DNA from: an archaeon
Lineage (GTDB): Archaea; Nanobdellota; Nanobdellia; Woesearchaeales; GW2011-AR9
NCBI GenBank assembly: GCA_002688265.1
Contig: NZCK01000031.1
Location: 1 to 61,314 of the forward strand
Length of the DNA: 61,314 nt
Reading direction: 5' to 3'
The notes beneath the pieces were generated by a model. It worked only from the letters and a program-made list of their open reading frames with translations, was not told the DNA's origin and searched no databases. The position numbers were made by a program, and so were the translations under genes. Positions 41,226 to 50,717 of the stretch are shown here, piece after piece. Numbering within the stretch: position 1 is the first letter of the stretch; every line of letters begins with the position of its first letter.

Positions 41226-42911
41226 TCAATCTATTTTAAGACCAGCTAATATTGATTCTAATGTTGCTTTGTCTTTAGGCCCAAATTTATACTCTAAGAA
41301 TCTCTTAGCATCAAGATTTTTAATTAGAGCATAATAAATCTTTGCTCTTAATTTAGTTATTTCCCTACCAGGGAGCATCATACCTTTTGCAATCGCCTCA
41401 ACTTTTTCTGAATGCATTTTGTTGGGAGTCAACCTAGTACAGTTTGAAATATTGTCCCAATTACCAAAACCTTTGAAAATTTCAGGGCGATCTAGTATTG
41501 CTTCACAGAATCTTTGAACTTTTTTCCAACTAACTTTTCTACTCAATAAATCTTCTGTAACTAATGGCAGAACATCAAGTAATAAGGTCAGTGTGTGTTC
41601 TTTACCTTTCTTTACAAGTTGTAAAATGCCTTTCCAGTATAATCTGTTACTTGCTAATTTGTAGTTAGCTTGCAGACCAAATATGAATAAATAATAAGCG
41701 TGTCTTGGTCCAACACACCTTGCCATAAATAAAAGATCTTTCCAGTATGATTCTTCTTGAAGAAGTATTTTGTAAACATTTCTAAACTTAGTTTCTGGTC
41801 GAAGTAGTGACCTAACTATTGCATGGTATACTGATGGAAATTCTACTAAAGCAACAATGTAGGGCCAAGTTTTTTTAGTGATAAATTGTGTATCATTACT
41901 TAGTCCATAAACATTATACCAATCTCTATTAAACTTACGAATTAATAATTGTGGAAGTTCACGGTAAAAGACATTGATTAAATCAAATTCTTCATGAATA
42001 ATATGCATTAACCCTGGCCAATAATCTTTATTGATTAATAATGCAACTTCTGGAAGTGATCTCTCAAAGAATACTTTTCTGGCTTCAGCTGAACATCTAT
42101 CACTAATTGCTAAGAGATCTGATGGACGGGATGCCATAAATTTTACTTGATGAACGAATTCTACATTTCCTATTGGGAACCCATAATTTTTTAATAGTTC
42201 CATTCCTTTATTATTTAATGTAGATTTTTGATCTTGAGGTAATTCTTTCATTAATTGCTGAGCTTTTTTTAGGGCAGCTTGTAAACCTTCAACCCAAGTT
42301 TCAACATCTTTTATCTCTTGGTTAATTTTTTTTATTAATTGATTGAGACTTTTTGCAATTTCTTCTTTATCATAATTCTTCTTTTTTTCATTAGTACTCA
42401 TTCTCTCTAAAAAGGCAGCATCTGCTTCTGCTTTACTAATTTCTTGTCGCAGTTTTCCAGAATAAAGAGAAGCAGAACCAGCTAAGATATCACTTGAAAC
42501 ACCTAACTCTTTGCTTGTTGACTTAAACTCTTCTATGAATGATTTCTTGACAGAAAAGTTGTGGCCTAATTCAGCTTCTAAAATTTTGAATAAATGATCT
42601 AAAGAAACTTTAACTTCTTTTTCAAAACGATAAGCTCTTCTTTCTGCTCTACCAATATATTTTAGTGTTTGAGCAGCTTTTCTTAAATCCTTTAATTCCT
42701 GATCTATATCTGTTTCTTGTTCTATTGTGGAAAATTCTTGTTTTAATTGTTCAACGTATTTGTATTCCGCTGCTGCCCATTCGATGGCGTGTGGTAGATT
42801 ATGTTCTAATTTTTCTTTGGCTTTTTCTGCTTTCTTTTCTTTATCTTTGTTAAATAGAGAGAAAATACCCTTAACGCTAGGAATTCTTAACTTACCTCTC
42901 TTGTTCAACAT
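41226..42911 (-). CDS. Large coiled-coil/helical protein, unknown
   Basis: 561 aa. The N-terminal 30 residues are basic. Residues 30-240 are charged coiled coil (KDKEKKAEKAKEKLEHN, LNQLIKKINQEIKDVE). Residues 250-500 are a helical repeat region without Gly-rich loops (KTWPYIVALVEFPSVYHAIV, NRLYWKGILQLVKKGKEHTL) reminiscent of HEAT-like arrays. No catalytic motif or TM is seen. It could be a scaffold. The neighbouring triple-repeat protein is also large, helical and unknown. Confidence 0.55.
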   Translation of the reverse strand: MLNKRGKLRIPSVKGIFSLFNKDKEKKAEKAKEKLEHNLPHAIEWAAAEYKYVEQLKQEFSTIEQETDIDQELKDLRKAAQTLKYIGRAERRAYRFEKEVKVSLDHLFKILEAELGHNFSVKKSFIEEFKSTSKELGVSSDILAGSASLYSGKLRQEISKAEADAAFLERMSTNEKKKNYDKEEIAKSLNQLIKKINQEIKDVETWVEGLQAALKKAQQLMKELPQDQKSTLNNKGMELLKNYGFPIGNVEFVHQVKFMASRPSDLLAISDRCSAEARKVFFERSLPEVALLINKDYWPGLMHIIHEEFDLINVFYRELPQLLIRKFNRDWYNVYGLSNDTQFITKKTWPYIVALVEFPSVYHAIVRSLLRPETKFRNVYKILLQEESYWKDLLFMARCVGPRHAYYLFIFGLQANYKLASNRLYWKGILQLVKKGKEHTLTLLLDVLPLVTEDLLSRKVSWKKVQRFCEAILDRPEIFKGFGNWDNISNCTRLTPNKMHSEKVEAIAKGMMLPGREITKLRAKIYYALIKNLDAKRFLEYKFGPKDKATLESILAGLKID

Positions 42912-43021
42912 GTGGAATATAAAGGATCAATTGTTTATTAAGTTTTTTAATACTCAAGCCAATTTTATAGAGTTAAGTTCTTTGTGAAACTTTTTATACT
43001 TAAGATAATTTATTTAAACAT

Positions 43022-43636
43022 ATGAAAAAAGGCCAAGTAACAATTTTTATGATATTGGGTTTGTCTATCTTAATGGCATTCATCTTTGTTATCATGTTAA
43101 ATGTCTGGCTTGTTGAAGTAATGGCAGTACAAGAATCTGATGAAATTTCTTTTCAAGAATGTGTTGAAGGAAGTCTAATAGTTGATTTCTTAAGAATAGA
43201 AAACCAAGGTTCAGGCAACGCAGAGGGAAAAGTATATGTTGGAAGTGAACCTACTTTGTATTCTGATAACGAAGCAATTCCACTCTTAGTAGACTCTGGT
43301 TCAGTAATTGATAGTGGATATATATTTGATAGTTCTGGTTTAATATTAGAAAGAGGAGTAGACTATTTGCACTTTATACTAAAAGGAAATCAAAACACTG
43401 ATGATGTGGAGATAATGGATTTTATTGTTTCTTTAGAAGGAGCACAAATTCAAATGTATTCTGAAGATGAAGATTATCCTTTAGAAAAACAAGGGGATGG
43501 AATATATGAAGATAACCCTATTCAAGATGAAGTGATAATTGATCTTGAAGAAAATACCATCGAAGCATATATCAGAGTAAGTACCAATAGTGATGGGTTT
43601 TATGTGTATTATTCTTGTGGCAGTGATGAAGAATAG
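43022..43636 (+). CDS. KKGQ-type pilin-like protein
   Basis: Begins MKKGQVTIFMILGLSILMAF, an archaeal class III signal with the G/Q prepilin-peptidase site and a following hydrophobic helix, nearly identical in layout to the protein at 12956. The ectodomain (about 165 aa) is very acidic and beta-rich, and ends FYVYYSCGSDEE with one Cys to pair with an earlier FQECVEGS. Leaderless: a TATA-like TTTTATAC lies about 27 nt before the ATG. Confidence 0.65.
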   Translation: MKKGQVTIFMILGLSILMAFIFVIMLNVWLVEVMAVQESDEISFQECVEGSLIVDFLRIENQGSGNAEGKVYVGSEPTLYSDNEAIPLLVDSGSVIDSGYIFDSSGLILERGVDYLHFILKGNQNTDDVEIMDFIVSLEGAQIQMYSEDEDYPLEKQGDGIYEDNPIQDEVIIDLEENTIEAYIRVSTNSDGFYVYYSCGSDEE

Positions 43637-43680
43637 AAATGAATAATATAGAAAAATAAATGATTAACAAAATAAAAAAC

Positions 43681-45246
43681 CTATTTCAAAGGATGCCTGT
43701 GTTCTTGTAGCCAGTTGTAGACTGTACCTGAAACTCCTCTGATAACTTTTTCTGCTCTTTGAGTAAAAGAACCATAACTATCTGGTGATTTACTATCCCT
43801 ATCAACAATTCCAATAAAATGATATGGATAACGTTTTCCATCAGTTCCTTTAGGTGATAAAATTCCAAAGTCACCAATACATTTTCCAGTACTTCCGGTT
43901 TTGTTGAAGACTAATGTGCTTGATGGAATATCTGGAACTCCTTGATATACACGACCATAATTACTTAAGGACATTAACCTTCTAAGTTCTTTAGAACTAG
44001 GTAGGTTATCATTCCACATTGCGTATAAGAATCTGGAATAATCTCTAGCTGAAGCTTTGTTTCTATAAGTAGCTCCATTAGGAACAGGTATTTTTTCAAC
44101 AATACTTGTATCATGGAAAATATTTGAATATCTTTGGTGAAGAATTTTATTCACTGCAGCAGCTCCACCAACTTGATCTATTACCCAATTGGTTGCATAA
44201 TTATCGCTATTTCGTAGCATTCTTTCCATTTTTCCTTTACTTACTGGTCCATAATTAAAATTTTTCTCTCTTTTTACTTTATCAAAAAATGCTAAAGCAA
44301 CAAATGGTTTAACCATACTAGCACATTGCATTGGAACATCTCCATTAATATCTAATAATAATTCACCAGTGGTGTAATCAAAAACTACCCAAGCAGTTCT
44401 ATCATTACTTTTGATACGACCTCTTTGACGGTCTCTTTTCACTTGAGCTTCGATAACTCTTTCTAAATCAGAATCAATAAGTCTACTTGGTGTAGGTCTT
44501 TCTGCTTCTACTACTTGACCAATACTTGGTTGAATATTATTTACAACTGGTGCTCTTTCGGTAAATACGCTAGTTTCTCCTGCTACAACATCATAACCAT
44601 TTTCTCTGGTAAATGAAGCAAGTTCTCCTTTACGTCTACTGAATTTAGAACTTTTCTTTAATTCTGAGTGATGACGTGTAGCAGCAGCTTTTGTTTCTTC
44701 TTCACTGCCTCTTCGCCTATAAACTAAAGCAAATAATCCTTCACCTCTATCTTCGATAACTAGATTTTTTCCAACACCTTCACCTAAAACATGACGTACG
44801 TCTTGCATATCATTTTTTAGAGCTTCAAGATTTTTTCCAACACCATAACTTACATTGTATAATGAAGAATAACCTTCGTCTCGAATTGCTTCAGCAGAAT
44901 CTCCTTGATTGTAAACATCTGCTGTAATTAAGCTTCTAGTATGACTTCTGGCAACAGTATCTGCTCTTACTTTATCTTCTCCATCACGATCATAAATAAC
45001 TTGAAATAATCCAGAATCTCTTTGAACGACCCTTAAGTCTCTTTTTACATCTGGACCTAATACATTACCAATAGCATCACGTACAGCAAAAGTTGCATCT
45101 AAATCTCTAAGAGCAATATACGCAACATCCCAAAGGCCACTTCCGTCTTGAGCAAAAGCTTGACCTGGAAGAAACAAACTAGGTGCAACAGCACCAGTAA
45201 TTAAGGCAGCTAATCCATCTTTTAAAACTTTACGTCTGGTTGGCAT
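43681..45246 (-). CDS. Tat-exported serine beta-lactamase-fold protein
   Basis: A twin-arginine signal (TRRKVLKDGLAALITGAV) is followed by two copies of a SPOR-like 70-residue repeat (about 38-105 and 128-200). The C-terminal class A beta-lactamase/penicillin-binding domain has all three active-site motifs: SMVK (Ser310), SDN (347-349) and KTG (449-451). The usual omega-loop Glu (E-x-x-L-N) is not seen, so it is more like a D,D-peptidase or unknown serine hydrolase than an antibiotic-hydrolysing enzyme. Archaea lack murein, so the substrate is unclear. Its origin is probably bacterial. Leaderless by TATA spacing. Confidence 0.8.
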   Translation of the reverse strand: MPTRRKVLKDGLAALITGAVAPSLFLPGQAFAQDGSGLWDVAYIALRDLDATFAVRDAIGNVLGPDVKRDLRVVQRDSGLFQVIYDRDGEDKVRADTVARSHTRSLITADVYNQGDSAEAIRDEGYSSLYNVSYGVGKNLEALKNDMQDVRHVLGEGVGKNLVIEDRGEGLFALVYRRRGSEEETKAAATRHHSELKKSSKFSRRKGELASFTRENGYDVVAGETSVFTERAPVVNNIQPSIGQVVEAERPTPSRLIDSDLERVIEAQVKRDRQRGRIKSNDRTAWVVFDYTTGELLLDINGDVPMQCASMVKPFVALAFFDKVKREKNFNYGPVSKGKMERMLRNSDNYATNWVIDQVGGAAAVNKILHQRYSNIFHDTSIVEKIPVPNGATYRNKASARDYSRFLYAMWNDNLPSSKELRRLMSLSNYGRVYQGVPDIPSSTLVFNKTGSTGKCIGDFGILSPKGTDGKRYPYHFIGIVDRDSKSPDSYGSFTQRAEKVIRGVSGTVYNWLQEHRHPLK

Positions 45247-45357
45247 AAAGTGCTATTATTAAGCCTCATTTATAAAGTTTCTGAGGAATTATTACTAAAG
45301 GGTGGTTAATTCCAAAACATTTATAAAGAAAATTAACTTTTAGAGTAATGAATTGTA

Positions 45358-48300
45358 TTAGGAAATCTCTTTATTCTTTTCCAAAATCTTTACTATTCCA
45401 ATATTAGCATCTACTTCAACCAAATCGCCGTCTTTTAGAACTTTTGTTGCAATCTTAGTTCCAATGATGCAAGGCTTTTTTAGTTCTCTTGCAACAATAG
45501 CTGCGTGTGAAGTGATGCCACCTTCATCAGACACTATTGCTTTTGCACTGTGAAGGGCACTCATTAAATCAGGATTAGTATTTATTGAAACAATAATTTG
45601 TCCTTTTTTATATTTCTTAATATCCTTGAAATTGTCAATACGACAAACAGTACCCCTAACACAACCAGGATAAGCAGTAGTTCCAGAGATGATATTTTTA
45701 GAATTCACTATTTTTTCTTGTAAAACAGGTATTTCTGTAATAATCTCTTTGTCATATTCATAGGATATATTATTGGTTTCTAGATTATGCCAAAAGACAC
45801 ACCATTTTTTTCTTTGTTTTAGTTCTTCTATAGATGGAAGTGGTATGCCTTCAGTAAAATCAATTATTTCTTTTGGATTTAGTTTGTCAATAAGATCTAC
45901 ATTTTCTATGTTACAATTTTGGGAGATGAGGTTCCAAAAGTGGGATAACATTGAACGTTCTAACTTAGAATGTGTTGCTAAACCACGCAAAGGTTCAAAT
46001 TCTTTTAGAATACTTGCATATCTCTGTTCTGATTCTCCTTTCTCAATTGCAGCATCTATTGAGGATAAAGTTAAGTAAGGTATTGTAACAGTGTAAAGTA
46101 AGATCTGGACAAATTCATCATAATATTTTTTGAATTCATTAATGGTAACTGATTTTTTCTTCTCGCTCTCAAAAAGTTTAATTAGGTCATTTGCCCTTCT
46201 ATCCCATTTGAGACACAAATCTTTCCAAGTAATTACTTTTGGATAATCTTCTTGTACAGCCGTAATGAAGTGATCTAAAGATTCTTGTAATTCAGAAGCT
46301 GAGCGATAATGAGTTCCTTTATCTCCTTCCCATTTATACATATGTTTTGTGTATTTGAATCCAGTGGCCTTTTTCAGATGAAAAAATTCTGCTTCAATAA
46401 AAGGGTGATAAATAAAACAAGATCTTCGTCTTTCTAAGAATTTGATCCAATCCAGTTTTGGAATGTCATTGTTTTTTAGAATTCTTACAATACCAATATT
46501 AGCATCTACTTCTACCAAATCGCCATCTTTGAATGCTTGGGTGGCATTTTGTGTGCCAACAACACAAGGGATTTTTAATTCTCTAGAAACTATGGCTGCA
46601 TGGCATAATAATCCTCCTGCATCAGTTACGATCGCAGATGCCTTTTTCATTAAAGGTACAAACCTTGGATCTGTCATGCCAGTTACTAAGACGGATCCTT
46701 CTGGGAATGTATGCTGCAAAGAGAAATCTCGAATCACAACGACTCTGGCTTGTACAATTCCTTTATGAGACGCTTGTCCACGGACGATCTTACTATGTAA
46801 TTGCTCAGTGCTATTATCAATTATATTTTCTGCATGTTTTTGAGATAATTCTACAAATCCATTTGGAGTAATATGTAGATACAAAGATTCTTTTCTTTTT
46901 GACAAATTTTCTTTAGAAGCAAGAGTTTTGGTAGAGAAATATTCTAAGACTTCTTCGTAATTCATTGCTAATGCTTCTTCAATTTTAAGATTAGTCTCAG
47001 AAGATATTTGATTAGCAATTTCTCGCAAAACATTCTCTAAAATGAAATAAACTTTCTCTGTTCGTTTTCGAAGTGCGAGCAATTTATTAAACACATCCTC
47101 ATTAATATAGACATCTCCACCTACTTTGATCACACCAAAACAGACATGCATCTCATCATAAATTTTTCTTAATTTGAGAACTTTTTTTGTATTAAACAAA
47201 GTTACTTTTTTTATCTCATCAACTTGTGTAAGCAATTTATCTATTTGCTTTTCAAAATTTTTAACGTTATCAATATCTTGAAGATACTGGCTCATGAATT
47301 CTTCGAACCGATTAAGATCCTCACTATGGTAATAACAAGCCATAATTCCTTCTGAATAAGTTAAAAGAAGTTGTCTATATGGGTAATCAAAACCACTTAG
47401 ATAGCCATTTAAGTTATCTAATCTTAAGGAAAAGAATGGGTACATAGGAATCAGCGGGGCCTCCCAATATTTAACCCAACCTTTTTGCGGAATATTGTCC
47501 TCTGTATTTTGACTTTTCCCACTCAATGTAGTAATTGGCCTACTCTGAGTAATATAAATAATATCATCTTCAATTGCCCATTCTACATCTACTGGAAACT
47601 TATAATGAGATTCAATTTTTGCAACCTCTCTAGATAGATTAAGTAAATCAGAATCACTAATCTTTTGGCTACTTGCAAGAGGTTCAGAAATTTCAACCCA
47701 ATCAACACCTTTCTTATCTGTTCTAACTAACTTCCGAGTTTGTGTATTAATATTCTTACTATCAATAGAATTATCTTTTTTACTTATAACAAAACTATCT
47801 GGAGTTACTGAACCTGAAACTATCGCTTCACCTAAACCTAAACCTACTTCAATTAATATTTGATCTCTATCTTCAGTTACTGGATGTACTGAAAAAGCAA
47901 TACCAGAACTATCACTTTGTAACATTTTTTGAACAACTACTGCAACAGAAACTTTTTCTTTGTCTAATTTTTTCTCAAACCGATAGAAAATGGCTCTTGG
48001 ACTAAACAGTGAAGCCCAACATTTTTGTACGTTTAGTAATAAATCTTTTTTAGTGCTGTTCAAGAATGTATCTAATTGGCCAGCCCAAGCAGCATCAGAA
48101 CTATCTTCGGCTGTTGCTGATGAACGAACAGCAACAAACTCAGCATCTAATTTAGCAAATTTATTGTTAATTTCATTTGCAATTTTTTTTGGTATTGTTG
48201 CGTTAGAAATAAGATGTTTAATTTTTTCTGAGGCTGCTTCAACAGTATCCATATTTTCAATTTTAACAGTGGATAGAACTGAATCAATTTCAGCCTCAAT

Positions 48301-48459
48301 TCCTGCCTGTTCTAAGAATTTCTCAAAAGTTGTAGCTAATACTACAAACCCTTCAGGGATTGGAAAGCCATTTTGCAACATTTCTCCTAATGAGGCCCCT
48401 TTGCCTCCTGCTTCTAAAACATCTTGGTAAGAAAGTTCCTTAAGATTTTTAGCATACAT
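45358..48459 (-). CDS. PEP synthase-like protein with two His swivel domains
   Basis: 1033 aa. The N-terminal 330 residues are the ATP-grasp PPDK_N domain (GGKGASLGEMLQNGFPIPEG, VRSSATAEDSSDAAWAGQ, VDVEWAIEDDIIYITQSRP). A phosphohistidine swivel domain lies near 620 (TDAGGLLCHAAIVSREL), and a second copy of the same domain near 985 (SDEGGITSHAAIVARELKKP). Between them and before them are unfamiliar helical domains. There is no C-terminal PEP/pyruvate TIM barrel, so it is not ordinary PEP synthase. The architecture resembles rifampicin phosphotransferase and related ATP-grasp/His enzymes. Two swivels could serve two acceptor sites. Confidence 0.8.
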   Translation of the reverse strand: MYAKNLKELSYQDVLEAGGKGASLGEMLQNGFPIPEGFVVLATTFEKFLEQAGIEAEIDSVLSTVKIENMDTVEAASEKIKHLISNATIPKKIANEINNKFAKLDAEFVAVRSSATAEDSSDAAWAGQLDTFLNSTKKDLLLNVQKCWASLFSPRAIFYRFEKKLDKEKVSVAVVVQKMLQSDSSGIAFSVHPVTEDRDQILIEVGLGLGEAIVSGSVTPDSFVISKKDNSIDSKNINTQTRKLVRTDKKGVDWVEISEPLASSQKISDSDLLNLSREVAKIESHYKFPVDVEWAIEDDIIYITQSRPITTLSGKSQNTEDNIPQKGWVKYWEAPLIPMYPFFSLRLDNLNGYLSGFDYPYRQLLLTYSEGIMACYYHSEDLNRFEEFMSQYLQDIDNVKNFEKQIDKLLTQVDEIKKVTLFNTKKVLKLRKIYDEMHVCFGVIKVGGDVYINEDVFNKLLALRKRTEKVYFILENVLREIANQISSETNLKIEEALAMNYEEVLEYFSTKTLASKENLSKRKESLYLHITPNGFVELSQKHAENIIDNSTEQLHSKIVRGQASHKGIVQARVVVIRDFSLQHTFPEGSVLVTGMTDPRFVPLMKKASAIVTDAGGLLCHAAIVSRELKIPCVVGTQNATQAFKDGDLVEVDANIGIVRILKNNDIPKLDWIKFLERRRSCFIYHPFIEAEFFHLKKATGFKYTKHMYKWEGDKGTHYRSASELQESLDHFITAVQEDYPKVITWKDLCLKWDRRANDLIKLFESEKKKSVTINEFKKYYDEFVQILLYTVTIPYLTLSSIDAAIEKGESEQRYASILKEFEPLRGLATHSKLERSMLSHFWNLISQNCNIENVDLIDKLNPKEIIDFTEGIPLPSIEELKQRKKWCVFWHNLETNNISYEYDKEIITEIPVLQEKIVNSKNIISGTTAYPGCVRGTVCRIDNFKDIKKYKKGQIIVSINTNPDLMSALHSAKAIVSDEGGITSHAAIVARELKKPCIIGTKIATKVLKDGDLVEVDANIGIVKILEKNKEIS
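45398..45435. repeat. Intragenic direct repeat, copy near the C-terminus
   Basis: 38 nt identical at 36 positions to 46493-46530, exactly 1095 bp (365 codons) away in the same gene and frame. It encodes the end of the His swivel domain (DLVEVDANIGIV). It points to a recent in-frame domain duplication or gene conversion. Confidence 0.75.
46493..46530. repeat. Intragenic direct repeat, internal copy
   Basis: Partner of 45398-45435 with two mismatches in 38 nt; it ends the first swivel domain of the PEP-synthase-like gene. The high DNA identity, including synonymous positions, is stronger than expected for an ancient duplication. Confidence 0.75.
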
Positions 48460-48524
48460 ATATGCTGTTAAAATAAGACTTAATTTAAGTATTTTATTAA
48501 GAAAAAAGCTTATTTATCTAAACT

Positions 48525-50135
48525 TCACTCAATCCCTAACCTTTCCAAAATCAAATCAGCAGAGAAAGGAACTAGATCTTTATACTCCTGACCCATACCT
48601 AAATACAAAATTGGTTTACCTGTTACATAACAAATTGAAAGTGGGGCTCCACCCATCTCATCAATATCAGCTTTAGTTAGAATAATCCCGTCAATTCCTA
48701 AAGTATTAGTATACTTCTCTGCCTGCTCAACACAATCATTACCAGTAATACTCTCTCCAATGAAAATTTTACAATCAGGCTCTGCAACTCGCATTATCTT
48801 TTCAAGTTCCGCCATCAAATTTGTATTAGAATGCAAACGACCTGCGGTATCAATTAAAACCACATCAATATTATTTTTCTTTGCATAAGCTACAGCGTCA
48901 TAAGCTACTGCTGCAGCATCACTACCATAATCATGTTTAATCATTTTAACTTCTAATTTGTTCGCATGATCTTCTAATTGATGAATTGCAGCTGCTCTAA
49001 AGGTGTCTCCTGCTGCAAGAACAACACTAAAACCTTGTGTTTTTAGTTTATGGGCTAACTTAGCAATGGTTGTAGTTTTTCCACTACCATTGATTCCAAA
49101 GAAAATTATAGAATAGGGTTTTCCATTAGCTTTTGCTTCTTTGATTTCAGCAATAATATCTTTTTTCTCAATTGAGAGGATTTCTCTTAAAGTTGAGGCT
49201 AAAACTTCTTGAATTTTACTTGCAACATCACGTGGCAAAGGTTTGTCAACCAATTCGGCGCTTAAATTTGATTTTAATTTTTCAATAACTTTAACTGAAA
49301 CATTGTTTTCTAAAAGAACTAATTCTAAATCCCAAAATAACTCTTCAAACTTTTCAGAATTGATTGTTTTAGTAGTTAATTTTTGCTTAATTTTAGAGAA
49401 TAAACCTTTCTTTTCTTCAGTAACAGGTTCTTTTTTTGTTTCAGCAATAACCTTTTCTTTAACTTCTGTTTTTACTGTTTCAACTTTTTTTGGTTTTTCT
49501 TTTAACGCTTCCTTAGCAATTTTTGTAATAAATTTTTCTTCTTTTTCTGCTGCTTGTTTTGAAACTTCAATGTCTGCAGCTTCACCTGCACCTTGATCTA
49601 ATAATTGACCTTTACTAGGTTCAAGAGCAACTTTTTCTTCTTCTTTGATTTCTTCTTTCTCTTTTTTTGTAAGTTTTTGTTTAACAGGAGCTTTATCATC
49701 TTCATCATCAACCAATTCTTCTGATAACAAATCATGAACTGAAGGAAGCTTTGATTTTTGAGAAGTTTCTTCTTTAGATTTATGTTCTTTTTTTGGTTTT
49801 TCAATAATTTTTTCAACTTGATCAAGAATGATTTCTTCTTTTTTCTCAGCTACTGTAATGTGTTCCTCAGAGTCTACTAATTCATCTGCACCCAAATCTA
49901 ATAATTTATCCTTACTAGGGGGAGGGGCAATCTCTTCATCTGTAACTGCTTCTTCTTTTTTCTTTGATTCTTTTGAAATTGGAGTTACTGCTACTTTTTC
50001 TTCAACTTCTTTTGTTTTTTTAACTTGTTCAACTTCTTTTTCAATTTCAACTGACTCTTCAGTTGCTTCTTCTTCTGCTTTTTTTGAGAAAATAGAAAGA
50101 GTACTCTTGAGCTTATCCTTTAATTTACTAAACAT
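48525..50135 (-). CDS. ftsY: Signal recognition particle receptor FtsY
   Basis: The C-terminal NG domain (about residues 240-537) is complete: FFGINGSGKTTTIAKLAHKL (G1), AAGDTFRAAAIHQLEDHAN (insertion box start), DTAGRLHSN (G3), ILTKADIDEMGGAPLSICYV (G4) and a GQEYKDLVPF end. It binds SRP-ribosome complexes at the membrane using GTP. The N-terminal 240 residues are a highly charged linker with repeated P-S-K-x-x-L-L-D segments. I take the ATG at 50135, five bases after an SD GGTGG; the frame opens at 50147. It directly follows prefoldin alpha, the usual archaeal pairing. Confidence 0.95.
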   Translation of the reverse strand: MFSKLKDKLKSTLSIFSKKAEEEATEESVEIEKEVEQVKKTKEVEEKVAVTPISKESKKKEEAVTDEEIAPPPSKDKLLDLGADELVDSEEHITVAEKKEEIILDQVEKIIEKPKKEHKSKEETSQKSKLPSVHDLLSEELVDDEDDKAPVKQKLTKKEKEEIKEEEKVALEPSKGQLLDQGAGEAADIEVSKQAAEKEEKFITKIAKEALKEKPKKVETVKTEVKEKVIAETKKEPVTEEKKGLFSKIKQKLTTKTINSEKFEELFWDLELVLLENNVSVKVIEKLKSNLSAELVDKPLPRDVASKIQEVLASTLREILSIEKKDIIAEIKEAKANGKPYSIIFFGINGSGKTTTIAKLAHKLKTQGFSVVLAAGDTFRAAAIHQLEDHANKLEVKMIKHDYGSDAAAVAYDAVAYAKKNNIDVVLIDTAGRLHSNTNLMAELEKIMRVAEPDCKIFIGESITGNDCVEQAEKYTNTLGIDGIILTKADIDEMGGAPLSICYVTGKPILYLGMGQEYKDLVPFSADLILERLGIE

Positions 50136-50147
50136 CATTTCCACCAA

Positions 50148-50570
50148 TTATTCTTTATTTTCTTCAGATACTTCACTCATTTCTAACTTGGCAATTTTTT
50201 CTAATAAGTTGTTAGAAATATCTTGCATTTTTGTTTCAATCTCTAAACTGCTTTTAGTAATCTTTGATTCATGACCCTGAACCATCTTTAAAACTTCAGG
50301 CAAGGGCTTTTCCACAGTAATACCCTTACCAATGTTAACAATAGCTGTAGAATTATCATTTAATTGAGTACGAACAAAAATTCCATCAGCTAAAGGAGCT
50401 AAGATTTCAGTACCTTTTTTGATATTTTGAATTTCTTTGATAGCATTCACTGTAATTGAAATAGTGCCCTGTTTTTCTTGAAGCTCTTCTAACTGTTTTG
50501 ATAAAGCTTCCATTTGCTCTTGCAAATGCTGAAGCTCCATAATCTCTTGCATCTTGTTTAATTGATCCAT
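50148..50570 (-). CDS. pfdA: Prefoldin subunit alpha
   Basis: 140 aa with two long coiled-coil helices (LQHLQEQMEALSKQLEELQE and IETKMQDISNNLLEKIAKLE) and a central beta hairpin (ILAPLADGIFVRTQLNDNS, IVNIGKGITVEKPLPE), the standard prefoldin alpha layout. Alpha and beta subunits make the hexamer that carries unfolded proteins to the thermosome. The stop codon lies 12 bp before the FtsY ATG, a pair conserved across archaea. The start ATG is at 50570. Confidence 0.9.
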   Translation of the reverse strand: MDQLNKMQEIMELQHLQEQMEALSKQLEELQEKQGTISITVNAIKEIQNIKKGTEILAPLADGIFVRTQLNDNSTAIVNIGKGITVEKPLPEVLKMVQGHESKITKSSLEIETKMQDISNNLLEKIAKLEMSEVSEENKE

Positions 50571-50717
50571 GCATTTAGATCTGCTAGCTGGCTTTATAAA
50601 GCTTGTTCTCTACATCTTGAGAAGAAAATATTATTAAAACAGTTATTTTGTTCATTTGTCACTAAACAGTGGTTTTTTGAAGATAAGTTTTTAAATAAAC
50701 ACAGATTTTGTCTAGTT

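Noticed and set aside
45984-46000. tRNA T-loop-like GGTTCAAATTC
   Set aside because: It lies inside the coding frame of the PEP-synthase-like gene and has no acceptor or anticodon stem around it.
50562-50717. N-terminal extension of the GGDEF-like protein
   Set aside because: It overlaps the prefoldin start on the other strand, and a TATA-like box lies inside it at the right distance from the ATG at 50718.
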